Shown here: piece by piece, positions 11,473 to 23,079 of the stretch
Layout: every line of letters starts with the position of its first letter
Position numbering within the stretch: position 1 is the stretch's first letter
Assembly (NCBI RefSeq): GCF_026151205.1
Contig: NC_087084.1
Coordinates: forward strand, 2,451,345 to 2,515,344
Direction of reading: 5' to 3'
Source: Bolinopsis microptera
Lineage: Eukaryota > Ctenophora > Tentaculata > Lobata > Bolinopsidae
DNA: 64,000 bases
The notes under the pieces: model-generated
The model's input: the letters and a program-made list of their open reading frames with translations, nothing else
What the model was told of the DNA's origin: nothing
Database searches by the model: none
Translations under genes and position numbers: made by a program

Positions 11473-13617
11473 ATGATGATGAAGAACAGATTTGTATTCA
11501 TTTTCTTGGGATGTCTCCTTGTAGTCCATGCCAAGGGCTACACAGGTAAATAAGATAACTTATAGGTTTCTTTATCGAAATTAATTAGCTAAATAATGAA
11601 TATATAAAAAATGTGTATTCTCTTCGAATTGGAAAACATGAATTAAATTCTTGGAACTTTTAAAGGGAAAGCCTCGTTTAATGAATGTTTTATTATTTAA
11701 ATCCACATTAATTATGAAGGAATGGACTCGAAGATGTGACCTTACAATGATAGTAAAAATTAATGACTTCATATATTTGTATAATTAATCCATTTTAATC
11801 GATTACCTCTATTATATTCGTTATTTTAGAGACGAAGATAACGTGTGCTGACAAACTATGGGCTATCTCCCACATGGTCAATAACGAAGAAAATCTCGAC
11901 TATTCCTTGAATGCTGGCGCTAATGGCTTGGAAATGGATCTGACATTTGACGTAACCGGTACCCCGGCAGATTTCTACCATGATTGGCTTTGTGACTGCA
12001 AATGCTCTAGCTCAGCTGAGGTCTGCAAGTTTGATGTGTGTGAGAATGCTCGTCCGTCCAAAGAAGTCCTGGGGTATTTCATGTCCCACAAAAAGATGGG
12101 ACAAGTTGCCATGTTGTATATTGACAGCAAGGTGGACGAAGTCCCGGATAGTTTAATAGAACAAGCAGGAGTTAACATGGTTACCATGCTGGAGGAAGTT
12201 GTTCTAACTCAGGGTTATAAAGGAATTGTACTTATTGGGGCAGCTAACGAGGATTATTTGAAGTCAGTGGCCGCAACGGCGAGCAAATCACCTTTCAAAG
12301 ACCAGCTCTTCATCGGTTATGACTGGCATACAGACTTTAAAGACGGATTGGAGTTTCTAGCCGACTTGAAGTACCCCAATAAAATAGCCTCGACGGGTAT
12401 TTTCAGATGCCTGAAATGGTTGATTGGCTACGAAGATGAAGCTGTACTGGGACGAGTCAATAAAGCCCGAGGAGTGATCAGCGACATGATCATCTGGACA
12501 TTGGACAAAACTGGAGAATACGAGAAATACTACAGCTACGGAGCCAGAGGTCTCATTTCCAACAACATAAAACAACTAGTGGACTGGGCTAAAAGAAAGG
12601 GTCACGAGCTGTACACTACAGGTATTTCTTTGTTCGTTATGGAGTTTTTAAATTTTATAATAACTAGCAGGAACCCGTGTAACCCTAAAATGGTGTCAAG
12701 ACTAAAACAATATTACTTATTTAATTCGCGTTTTTGACACCACTTGGGGTACCAAATTTTGGGCCCTAAAACTCCTATTTCTTGGCCAATTTTTTATTTT
12801 TTCATGCTGATTTGGAGGCCATTAAAGCATTTGACCCAGTCAAAAAAGTTTCAGTTGTATATCTTTTACAGTTTTTTGCAGAATTTCGCGTTAAAGTTGA
12901 TGCCGTGGTGTCAGTAAAATGGCACGGATAAATAAATATATATATTAAACTTTAAAACTTGAAATTACCAAGGAGAACACTAACGAACTCGTTTTGGCTA
13001 TACATCAATTCAATATCGTCTCGCTTTATATATAGTAAGATGCTTTTTAACTTTTGGGTAGTATTACTTTTTCTGTTGGGTCAGAAATAACCATTGTAAT
13101 TTGACTTTTGGATCGTTAAATCGTTAATTATTATAATCGTTTGAGCTACAGAGGATACCATCTGCGGAGCTACTGCTGGACGAGAGAATTTAGTTACAGA
13201 TATTGGGGACTGTGGTTGCGAGAAGCAGAGACATGGCTGTAGGATAGACGAGCTGGGATCAGTAGCAGGATCTGCTTGCAGGTAACAAATTAAGATTTTT
13301 ACCTGTTAAAAATTGATGAAAAAAATGGGCGTGGCATGGGGGAAGGGTTCCGGTAGGAGTTGAAGCTTCAACATTTTTTTGGTTGTCATTTGGCCTACGG
13401 AACAACAGATAAGCCTATTACCGCAATTATTGGATAATATTTTTGTTTTATGAACCGGGCTAATTGCAGGTGTTCTAAGCAGTGGTTCTTTGGGTTTGTA
13501 GGGTGTAAGGGAGATGTGGTAGGGTGTGAGGACGTGGGGAGTGCAAAGTGTTTGGAGCCTGATCGGAGTAAGTTGAGCTGTAGGCAGGGAGCTGGAAACT
13601 GTGATGGATATTGGTAA
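11473..13617 (+). CDS. Secreted sphingomyelinase-D/dermonecrotic-toxin-like phospholipase D, four exons
   Basis: Exons 11473-11545, 11830-12621, 13152-13281 and 13470-13617 (TAA). All junctions are GT-AG and phases agree, giving about 380 residues. Three in-frame ATGs precede a signal peptide (KNRFVFIFLGCLLVV, cleavage likely after HA). Exon 2 is a GDPD-like TIM barrel of the spider SicTox/SMase D family. Catalytic His39 lies in WAISHMVN, Mg2+ ligands Glu59 and Asp61 in GLEMDLTF (same 20/22 spacing as the family), second His75 in FYHDWLCDC, Asp123 and Lys125 in YIDSK, and Trp247 in IIWTLDK. Family chemistry: cleavage of the choline head group from sphingomyelin or lysophospholipid, often with a cyclic phosphate product. 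Exons 3-4 add a C-terminal Cys-rich tail of about 92 residues that the spider enzymes lack. Whether it is venom, digestive or defensive cannot be told from sequence. All key residues are present, so I see no sign of decay. Confidence 0.9.
12747..13140 (+). repeat. Dispersed repeat, copy A2, in intron 2 of the sphingomyelinase-D-like gene
   Basis: Blocks at 12747-12920 match 3247-3420, and the block at 13075-13140 (TTGGGTCAGAAATAACCATT, then TTTGACTTTTGG) matches 1880-1935. Diverged, no open frame. It ends just before the 3' splice site of exon 3 at 13152. Confidence 0.55.
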
Positions 13618-13622
13618 ACAGA

Positions 13623-13870
13623 CTGGTTTATTTCCCGTGTTAAATTCAGTTAATTTTATTCTTTGCTTTCAATTTTTTTAATTTCGTAGTTAGTTTTACC
13701 TTGTAACAACTTTTTAACAACTTAAAAATTATTCTACTGAAAAATTATATTGGTTTATTTCCCGTGTAAAATTCAGCTAATTTTATTCTTTATTTTTGAA
13801 TTTTTGAATTTCGTAGTTATTTTTACCTTGTAACAAATTAAAAATTGTTCTACTGAAAAATTATATTGAA
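13623..13870 (+). repeat. Two-unit tandem repeat, about 125 bp each, 3' of the sphingomyelinase-D-like gene
   Basis: GGTTTATTTCCCGTGT, TTTCGTAGTTA, TTTTACCTTGTAACAA and TTCTACTGAAAAATTATATTG occur in the same order in 13623-13750 and 13751-13870. It begins immediately after the stop codon. Confidence 0.85.
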
Positions 13871-16866
13871 ATTTATCGTTTTAATTATGGTCCCATAAAT
13901 GCAATTTGAAATTGATGAAATGATTTCAATTATTCGTGTACACTTGTATAGTATTGACTTAACAATCTAAAGCATTGCAATTACAGTGCAACATCGTACG
14001 GTTGTCTGAAGATGTACATCGAGAGCCTCGGACAAGTGATGCGATATTGATAAAGATTGTGACTAAGCGAAGTTCAAGTACACTTACAGCGTATAACTGT
14101 ATAACTATAAACCGAAATCTTTCCCTCCGTCAATTCTCGAATTCTGATAAGAATAATATGCACAAATGCAACTTGATGCTTTATTATTTACAAAAATGTA
14201 CTATGGAAAACTGGCAAACTGAATGAGAATCTAAACAATTCACGCTCTAGAGTCTAGCTAAGTGGCGAAAATAGTATTATAGACTTATAGACTCAATAAT
14301 CAACCAAAGACGGACCATTAACCAAACTTAGCGCAACGATCGAATATCAAATGACCATCATTATACAATTATATCAAGGTGATGAGTAATATTTCATACG
14401 TAACTTCGAGTAATTGAAAATTAAACAAAAATTCCAAGCAGCTTTTCGGTATGTCATTTCTGGAGTAAGAATGCAAGCCAGACAAATCAAAATACAATGC
14501 AAAATTTCATTATTAAAATTAAATTTAGTTATCGAGTCAATGTTTGACCTGATTAACTCCGAAGTTCCATTAATAGTGTCCAATAATAAGCTTTTAAATT
14601 TTAACAAAACTTTTAAAAAGAGCTAGAAGTAATAAAGTCATCCATCATCAGGCAGCAGCGTCATTTCGTCCATTGTCCGTGATTAGATTATATAGTTGCA
14701 GTGCAGAACAGTAACAAGATATTATAAGACTCCACTGCTCTGTCTCAGTCTGAGACAGAGAATGGAGTCTATAATCGTCATTCCACAAAACTCTATAAAA
14801 CTGACGCTACCCACAACTAATAAAATAATAATAATATTTAATTCGAAATTCGTCTGAAATGATTGGTATAAAGACTAAAGATGTGTCCGTACCAAGAAGA
14901 AATGATTGTTAAGACTAAAGATGTGTCCGTATCAAAATGATGATCAACAGTATTATCCGGTAGAAACCCCACGATAGCAACATGTGAAGTGTAATCACCA
15001 TATCATGCACTACATTGTGCAGCACACCCAATACCAGTGTGTATCTCACAGTACTACGCCCTCACACTGTCTAGATAAAAGCTGTGTGGACCTTGTTATC
15101 ACAGTCGGTAAAGCTGTGGGTTTGTACTTATGCCCTCGCGTCAGAATGGAATTTAGATACTGTTACCAAGAGAATCCTCATTTATAAAATTCTGATATCG
15201 ATGGTAAAATCTATTTTTATGATTTTATTGATACATGTTTCGTATCCAAATATCACGATAGCCTTCGGCGGCGCGCGCTTCGCGCGCGAAAAGTGGCATG
15301 CAACGTATGTCAATGATTTTATAAAACTGAGACACTAATACAAAACCTAAATTGTTCTTTATTGAAAGCTGTGTTGAAACTGTTTTCTGTTGACACCATA
15401 GCAGTACAATTAATGCCTTACAAAGGATACACACGAGGGACGTAAAAAGGTTTAAAAAGTAGCAGAGAAAGTGGACTCCAAATTATTTAACTAGGGTTAC
15501 CGAATCATCAAATATTCGGTAGTAATATTTGTAATATTTGTAATATTTGGTATTCTGTACCAAATATATTATTCGTTGACCAAATATCCCGGGATTCGGT
15601 CGAACTGAATACCGAGTACCGAATACCGAATCCGGAGATAACTTAGTCCCAACGTTTTTACGTAATGATAAACAAAGTCGCACAACTTAAATTGATTTGT
15701 GTATTATAACCAGCCCACATGCCATACCAAACACGAAAACAAAGCCGGTAAGGGTGGAGGCTTGGTATAGGTATGCTGGACATGAATCCCGATTATCCAG
15801 GTTTTAAACCGTAAATCCTTAAAACATGACCGGTCCGGCGGTCGTCAACTCGTTTCAACCAATCCCAGGCTCTCTTTGCTTTGCAGCGATTAGTGACTAT
15901 AATTGTAAAGTATGAGCATCAGTACGGGACTATAATCATTCCGTTATATCTTCATTCGGTGTTTCTGAACACTGAAGCCTAAGATCCTCAGGTAACTCTT
16001 TGCAGTAAAGTATGAGTAGTAGTACGAGCCAGCCCGCGCCTGAACCTCCCCTGGTCCCTTCAACCCAAACAGTTTCTCAGTTTCTGTGTCTTTAGTAAGA
16101 ATTAAAATAATGTTTTAAGATTTATCAAGCTGCTCTGAGTCAAAGGTGCGCTTCAACTTGGTCGTCAACACCTGGTCTTTATAGAAAATCACAAAGTCGT
16201 GTGACGTTGACATAATGGGATTGGGACTATAGGTGCCACTTACTAGGGTTATTATAGATGCAACTGAGCGAGGTGCCACACTGTCACTTAGGATTTTAGA
16301 TGAATCAAGAGAATCCCTTGGAGTAGTTGTGCTAGATTTACTTTAAGTTGGAATAAATTCGGAATTTACATTGAAATAAACGACCTCCAGCGGATTTCAA
16401 TGTCGAATAATTGAACAATTTGGGAGAACAATTTGGGCGAGAAAGCCGCTCAAATGTTTCCTCGCTCAAATTTTTGGGAACCAAGGTTTCTCAAATACTC
16501 ATTTAAAAACTTAAAATCAAATTCACAGTTTCTAAGAAATGTGAAAATTTCCACTGATCCACCATGTTACTCGAATATATAGTAATCATTAAATCTAGCA
16601 TATAGTGCTAAATGCATCGATTTAGGTTTTTAATTCGATTATAAATTGTCTGATCACATCTTTTATAATTTTTGATGGATTATGTCTACAGAATTCTCTT
16701 TGATGAATCCTGGCATCATAATACTTCTACCCTGATTTAGAAGTTTTCACCTTCCCTTCATTCCAATCAAATAAAACTGAATGAATGAAGGAGCAAAACT
16801 CCAGCTAGAGCTCATTTAAAACAGTTCCATAATAACTTAATTAGGTAGGAATATCTTACAGATAGC
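13871..16866. other. Gap: non-coding with small repeats
   Basis: Contents: an imperfect hairpin at 14729-14770 (GACTCCA...CTCTGTCTCAG/CTGAGACAGAG...TGGAGTC); a two-unit direct repeat at 14857-14935 (GACTAAAGATGTGTCCGTA); a CGCGCGCTTCGCGCGCG palindrome near 15271-15288; and a CCGAATACCGA/TAATATTTG-rich patch at 15487-15640. No exon supported. Confidence 0.5.
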
Positions 16867-17085
16867 GAACTTCCCAAAATCACTAAATGCGTATGTGACT
16901 GAGATGACCTAGATATGATAAGAAAACTGCAAAAAGTGCAAGGAGATACCAAAAGAAGCAACATATAAGAACTTCCCAAAATCACTGAATGCGTATGTGA
17001 CTGAGATGACCTATAACATATTATTAGGTTATGATATACTACTACTACAAAAACTGCAGGTTGATACAAAAATAAGCAACATATT
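16867..17085. repeat. Two-unit tandem repeat of about 105-110 bp
   Basis: GAACTTCCCAAAATCACT followed by AATGCGTATGTGACTGAGAT occurs at 16868 and 16971, each followed by AAAACTGCA, GATAC and AAGCAACATA blocks. The minus-strand open frame across it repeats SSQSHTH and is a by-product. Confidence 0.85.
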
Positions 17086-17675
17086 GCCGCACCAAGGTTA
17101 CAACACAAGAATTCAAGAATCGATACTATATAGGTAGCTTTGTAAGGAGCATGCAGCAGGACCATAACAAAGTGCAGGGTAGCAGAGTGCCTAAAAGTAA
17201 ACACGGTAGTACACTTCTAATGTTTGATAGATGTGTCTTCATGCAGACTACCTGACTATGTACATAATCCATTATCGGTTCTGGGCCTCACCTCTCACTT
17301 CACCAGTACTTCATGTTGATTAGGGAAACCTTAGTGAGCATGTGGGCTCATGGGCAGTGTGTCAATACCAAATCATTGCTTCCCAAAATGGTTTTAAACC
17401 CATTCTAATCCTGTGGTTCAGGTATGGCTTTCGACAGTTATCAGTTGTAACAAGCTAGGACAGCTCTGTTTTCAGACTTATGGAGTTTGAATCTCACCCT
17501 ACGTAGGCACATGTTTCATTGAACCGATAGTTTACGGCTCAGGGCAGTATTTAAGTATTTATAGCAGCAGGTAGAAGCCCGCGAGGGTAGTGAGTGCCCG
17601 GTGTAAGAGGCGTGCTGTGAGTACCCGGTGGAAGAGTGATATGTAATTCCTAGTGACGTGGCTGAGAGAGAGTGT
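17086..17675. other. Gap: no gene seen
   Basis: Unique sequence. A short GTGAGTRCCCGGTG motif is doubled near 17599-17632. No other structure recognised. Confidence 0.4.
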
Positions 17676-18407
17676 CAGGGGAAAATGAGATTGATCTGAC
17701 TACGTGTACATTTCTTCAGCAACTCTGCGAATCCATTGGTCCTCCGGGTGGTTGGTGAATTTAATTGTTTATTTGGTATACTAACGGTGGTTGGCCCGTT
17801 TCCGCTGCTACACTTTGTAGGGTATTTGCTTAGTTAAGTGGCATACCGCCGTTTTAAACTTTATAACATACCACTTTTATTGATTTTTTGGGTAAACATG
17901 CGAGTTCTTCCATGCACCGCAATATAACACTCAGTGATGAGCCACGTGACCTAGTTTCTTCACCCGCTGTTTTCTTTATACTTTTATAACCACACATTAC
18001 ATTCAGTAGTTGCCCGTTTCCGCTGATCTATTAGCTGAATTAAACTGTACATGGCCACATTTCATTTCGCCACGTTTCACATTGCCACGTTGCACATCGC
18101 CACGTTTCATGTTTTGAACATCTTCTATCGATTTTATCATAACTTTTAATGGTCTTTTTGATTTGTGTAACACTAAGCAAGGGGTTTCATAGTCCGAAGT
18201 GTTTTGTACATTTTACTTTTTATACGCCTGCTGATTTTACCAAAAAGTATACTCCTGTATGATAAACTAATTTAAATGTTTACAAACTTCAAAAATACGA
18301 TTATGCTTTGCTGTCAAATTGGCCAATCAATTAAGAGTCTGATATAGTTATTACAAGTAATTAACGGTAATTACAAGTGATTAACGGTTTATATTACCAC
18401 CACAGAA
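17676..18407 (+). promoter_or_regulatory. Putative 5' flank of SDR copy 1, duplicated upstream of copy 2
   Basis: GATTGATCTGAC...ACGTGTACATTTCT, TTTAATTGTTTATT and GCCCGTTTCCGCTG recur in order in 23233-23365 ahead of SDR copy 2, and ACCACCACAGAAATGTTG ends both flanks, so the tandem gene duplication included the upstream region. At 18054-18115 four variants of GCCACGTTTCACAT form a short tandem run in the copy 1 flank. No TATA box is evident at a fixed distance; a promoter role is inference. Confidence 0.5.
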
Positions 18408-21400
18408 ATGTTGCCAGTGTTAACACTCTGTCTGCTCCTCGGTTCTGTGCTCTGCGATGAAGGTAATTCGATCATAAATAATTTATCTCATGTTTCGTTT
18501 ATACCACCGCAGTATTACATACCAATAATTGTGTCGGACAGAGGCGTTACGGCCAAAACATACCACGACTGTGTTGCTAAGAGACTTAAAATAACAAAAC
18601 CCTACCGGTTAAAGTTAATTCACTACTGTGCGATTTTTTACTCACGATCAAACTTTATCAGGAACGGTCCTTGTGTTAGGAGGACAAGGATTAGCAGGAT
18701 CAGCAACACTCACCGCTCTTCTGGACGCAGAATTCCAAGGTACGATTTTATTATCTCCCCTCTCCCCTCTCCCCTCTTCCATCTCCTTCTCACCATCCCT
18801 GATCTCCATCTCCCTACCTCTGACCTATACCTCCTTCTCACTCCCTCTCCTCCCTCCCTCTCCCCACCTCTTCCCTCTACCTCCCTCTCCATTTCCTCTC
18901 CCCTCTACCTCCCTCTCCCCACCTCTCCCCACCTCTTCCCTCTACCTCCCTCTCCATTTCCTCTCCCCTCTCCCCTACTCTTCCCTCTACCTCCCTCTCC
19001 CCACCTCTTCCCTCTACCTCCCTCTCCCCACCTCTTCCCTCTACCTCCCTCTCCATTTCCTCTCCCCTCTCCCTCCCTCTCCCCACCTCTTCCCTCTACC
19101 TCCCTCTCCATTTCCTCTCCCCTCTCCCTCCCTCTCCCCACCTCTTCCCTCTACCTCCCTCTCCATTTTCTCTCCCCTCTCCCTCCCTCTCACCACCTCT
19201 TCCCTCTCCCTCCCTCTCCATTTCCTCTCCCCTCTCCCTCCCTCTCCCCACCTCTTCCCTCTACCTCCCTCTCCATTTTCTCTCCCCTCTCCCTCCCTCT
19301 CCATTTCCTCTCCCCTCTCCCTCCCTCTCCCAACCTCTTTCATCTCCCTCCCTCTCCCCACCTCTTCCCTCTACCTCCCTCTCCATTTCCTCTCCCCTCT
19401 CCCTCCCTCTCCCCACCTCTTCCCTCTACCTCCCTCTCCATTTCCTCTCCCCTCTACCTCCCTCTCCCCACCTCTTCTTTCTACCTCCCTCTCCCCACCT
19501 CTCCCCTCTACCTCCCTCTCCCCACCTCTTCCCTCTACCTCCCTCTCCCCACCTCTTCCCTCTACCTCCCTCTCCATTTCCTCTCCCCTCTACCTCCCTC
19601 TCCCCACCTCTTCTTTCTACCTCCCTCTCCATTTCCTTTTTGAACTAAACTATATTTCCTTACAGTTAGTGCCCTAAATGATGACAATCCCCGTTACGAC
19701 TACCATGAACTGTTTGAAGATAAGATCGAACGTGTTGTCTGCAACCGTGCTTCCGGTTTGGACGGCTGTTTTGAGCTTCAGAACTTTATTAACGGTGAGT
19801 CAAGTTTTAGGTTGCATTTGAATTTAAGTTTTTAAAGTTTGCCTCTTAATTTTAACAAATTTTTGTATTATTGAATTGATTAGAAATAAGGATATTGAAT
19901 ATTTATGCATGATTATAAGTTAGAACTATAAAGCTCAGTTGTTCAAGTTAACCATAGTTTTTTAAGTTTTACCCACCACTGATCACCAGGCAACAGCAAA
20001 GTGAAAGCGATCGTAGATTTCACGTCTAGTAAGAAAGATTTGATGGAAGAAGCAGTAAGAGTACTTGCTCCTCTTAATCCTGATGTCTACATATTCGTCG
20101 GTGCCGCTGCTGTATATGATGTCAGCGACAATCCTAAACATGTAAGTGTTGTTTTTATTGGCCACCCACATCTCCCTTGAAATATGGGTGAACTACAGCG
20201 TAATCTTCCTAAGACCATAATATGGCTGAGAGTGAGAGCACCGAGTGCAAGAGAAATTGAGTTAATTTTATCTTCTACTCGCCTATTTCTTTAAGTTTAT
20301 GAATTACGCTATGATTTTAGTAATTTGCTCATTTAAATTACTTCAGCCTCTGAAAGAAAGTGACGCAGTAAGACCAGAAGACCCGCTCCTGAAAGAAACT
20401 TACAGTGAACACAACGTCTTTGGACACAACATGTAGGTTATTTTGTTCATTATTATTACTAATACAACTACAAGTAAAAACAAATCTTATTTGTGAAGTA
20501 AATTAAACAGTTCAGCAATGAAACTATTCATTCCTTTAAATAATTCGTTTATTAAAAACTTGTGGACAGAAAATTGTAAACAGAAAATTAAGTACCTGAG
20601 GGTTATGTAATTTGTAGATTTCAAATTTTTAATCAAGAAAAAAATGTTTGATAATAAATATAATCTGTCCAATCCTTTTGCTCGTTATTGGTTATGAACA
20701 TTTTTGTTTGTATTCATTTTTATTATCAGGATTTTAAGAGAATGAGATCCAGGAGGCATTTTTTTTTAAAATTTTAAAAATCCAGGAGGCATTTTTATCC
20801 CCATAAAATATTTCTGATCATTGCAGGCTTGGTTCAGAAGAGGCTCTGATAGCTAGTGGACTACCCTACGTGATACTGAGATGCGGGGATCTGATTGGAC
20901 CACGTGACACCACTCTCAGATGGTGGCAGTACCAGGTAATACATCATCAGCTATTATTCTTCAGCATTCTATTACACTGAACGTACTGTATGAAAAGCAA
21001 ATACATCTCCTGTGCTACTATGGTGCTATTAATAGTTTTTGTTCAGTTATTAACGGTTTTTGTTCAGGTTTTTGTTCAGGTTTTTGTTCAGGTTTTTGTT
21101 CAGGTTTTTGTCCAGGTTTTTGTCCAGGTTTTTGTCCAGGTATTAATAGTTCTTGTTCAGGTATGGATAGTTCTTGTTCAGGTATTAATAGTTCTTGTTC
21201 AGGTATTAATAGTTCTTGTTCAGGTATTAATAGTTCTTGTTCAGGTATTAATAGTTCTTGTTCAGGTATTAATAGTTCTTGTTCAGGTATTAATAGTTTT
21301 TGTCCAGGTATTAATAGTTCTTGTTCAGGTATGGAGTGAGCATTTCGATCTGATCGGAGCTGGATTCCCAGTTCCAGGAGAGTACGAGCACCTACCTTTC

Positions 21401-23079
21401 TCTCTGACGTACGGTGATGACGTGGGTAAAGCTGTCGTCAGCGTCATCAAAAAAGGGTTCGTGCCTGTTTTGTGCCTATTTTGTGCCTGTTTTGTGCCTA
21501 TTTTGTGCCTGTTTTGTGCCTATTTTGTGCCTATTTTGGGGCTGGTCTATGATTAAGTAGTTAAGAGAGAACCACGTTTGTACCACATAGATTATGTTGA
21601 TTTATCAGCATCACAAAGTTTTTCATGACTTTTAAAATGCAGGGTGATGAATGAGATTTACAATATTGCTATGGAGAAAACCTTCACTCTGCCCCACTAC
21701 CTACTGGAACTGTGTATTTACTTTGGAAATGGAGAGAGCTGTTGGGCCGACTACACTGCTGTTAGTAATTGTTTTAATAACCTTATTTATTTAGATTTTG
21801 ATCTTTATTTAGATCTATTTACCCTATTTAATCATAATGCCTTCGCTGTATATAGGCTCATAGAGGCAATCCAGTTTCTTTTTCTTCAACTTTTCAATTG
21901 AATTCAAAACTTCAAAATAACCCCTTTTGAACATTTCTTTTCATTATAACTGCTCGTCTGATCATGAGGATCTTTTCAACTCTAATAAAATATAACAATC
22001 GCAGACAGTAGAATCATACAGCATGTATCCTAGTAACTCTAATAAAATATAACAATCGCAGACAGTAGAATCATACAGCATGTATCCTAGTAACTCTAAT
22101 AAAATATAACAATCGCAGACAGTAGAATCATACAGCATGTATCCTAGTAACCACATAACAATCGCAGACAGTAGAATCATACAGCATGTATCCTAGTAAC
22201 ATGAGGATCTTTTCAACTCTAATAAAATATAACAATCGCAGACAGTAGAATCATACAGCATGTATCCTAGTAACTCTAATAAAATATAACAATCGCAGAC
22301 AGTAGAATCATACAGCATGTATCCTAGTAACTCTAATAAAATATAACAATTGCAGACAGTAGAATCATACAGCATGTATCCTAGTAACATGAGGATCTTT
22401 TCAACTCTAATAAAATATAACAATCGCAGACAGTAGAATCATACAGCATGTATCCTAGTAACTCTAATAAAATATAACAATCGCAGACAGTAGAATCATA
22501 CAGCATGTATCCTAGTAACTCTAATAAAATATAACAATCGCAGACAGTAGAATCATACAGCATGTATCCTAGTAACCACATAACAATCGCAGACAGTAGA
22601 ATCATACAGCATGTATCCTAGTAACCATATGGGCACACTAGACATTGAACATGCTAAGACAGATCTCGACTTTGAGGCTAGCTCTTGGGAAGACGTACTG
22701 AAGGACACAATCATTTTCTACGAGAGAGCGAGACACAATCATACAAAAGAGCGTGATATGGGTTTGTGGAAAATTTATCTTCACTTACTAAATCTTAATT
22801 TAATATTTACTGAAATCTTAACTTACTAATGCCATTTTTTCATCGAATATCATGAAAATATTCCTGTCAATTTTCTCAATTTTCAATGTGAGCCGGTAAC
22901 CACGTTGTGAAAATCATTTGCCTCTTCCTAAATAAACCGATTATGTTTCAGTGCTATCTCGATTGAACGAAAATGTTGTACCATATCTACGAGTAGAGCC
23001 GTTGAACGAAGCAGTTCTTAAAGCAGAAGAGAAACTTTTGGAGTTACCAAAGCCAGTGTTAAATAGAGTTGAATTATGA
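18408..23079 (+). CDS. Secreted atypical SDR/NAD-dependent-epimerase-like protein, tandem copy 1, ten exons
   Basis: Exons 18408-18462, 18662-18739, 19666-19794, 19990-20141, 20347-20432, 20827-20935, 21329-21456, 21643-21760, 22593-22761 and 22952-23079 (TGA), 383 codons. Phases agree throughout and match copy 2 exon for exon. Exon 1 is a signal peptide (MLPVLTLCLLLGSVLC). Exon 2 gives the Rossmann beta-alpha-beta with intact GGQGLAG (GxxGxxG). Exon 4 has VYIFVGAAAVYD, the SDR-extended central strand, and exon 6 has LPYVILRCGDLIGPRD. Where extended SDRs carry catalytic YxxxK, this reads F-G-H-N-M (VFGHNMLGSEEAL), so classical oxidoreductase chemistry is doubtful and binding or another role is likely. 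A signal peptide on an atypical SDR is unusual. Introns 2, 6, 7 and 8 contain large minisatellites absent from copy 2. Donors of introns 7 and 9 are the weak GTTYGT type in both copies. Confidence 0.9.
18752..19640 (+). repeat. Polypyrimidine minisatellite filling intron 2 of SDR copy 1
   Basis: About 890 bases almost purely C and T, made of variants of CTCCCTCTCCCCACCTCTTC with CTCTAC and ATTTCCTCTCC blocks. It starts 13 bases after the donor of exon 2 and ends about 25 bases before the acceptor of exon 3. Copy 2 has only a short CTCCCTCTGATC-rich version in the same intron. Long open frames on both strands are artefacts of composition. Confidence 0.95.
21055..21328 (+). repeat. 12-bp and 21-bp minisatellite ending exactly at the exon 7 splice acceptor
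   Basis: About seven 12-bp units (GTTTTTGTTCAG) are followed by nine 21-bp units (21140-21328) of the form GTATTAATAG-TTCTTGTTCAG. Every unit ends CAG and the next starts GT, so each boundary is a CAG|GT. The last CAG is the 3' splice site of exon 7, which begins GTATGGAG; the second 21-bp unit begins GTATGGATAG, resembling it. Units are multiples of three and in frame with exon 7. Confidence 0.95.
21457..21541 (+). repeat. 11-bp repeat beginning at the donor of intron 7, SDR copy 1
   Basis: From the donor GTTCGTGCC onward, CCTGTTTTGTG/CCTATTTTGTG units repeat about seven times. The same donor in copy 2 reads GTTTGTGCTGTTTTTTACTG without an array. Confidence 0.9.
21963..22623 (+). repeat. 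57-bp minisatellite containing the exon 9 acceptor and exon start, 11 copies
   Basis: The unit CTCTAATAAAATATAACAAT-CGCAG is followed by the first 31 bases of exon 9 (ACAGTAGAATCATACAGC...). Eleven acceptor-plus-exon-start copies occur, organised in higher-order blocks led by CATGAGGATCTTTTCAA (21963, 22199, 22387), some with a shorter CCACATAACAATCGCAG spacer. Only the last copy (acceptor at 22591-22592) continues into intact exon 9. In earlier copies the exon frame meets TAA in the next unit. Confidence 0.95.

Noticed and set aside
16812..17204. 130-codon minus-strand frame with repeated SSQSHTH
   Set aside because: Created by a two-unit DNA tandem repeat; no family or splice support.
18710..19677. 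Long open frames on both strands (Pro/Leu/Ser-rich plus strand, Glu/Gly/Arg-rich minus strand)
   Set aside because: They come from the C/T-only minisatellite in intron 2; the true exons on either side are defined by homology with copy 2.
20920..21556. Repetitive frames reading NSSCSGI or VLIVLVQ
   Set aside because: Intronic minisatellite; only the part from 21329 is exon 7.
21963..22623. CRISPR-like regular repeat array
   Set aside because: Eukaryotic context; units contain the exon 9 start and contiguous repeats without unique spacers.
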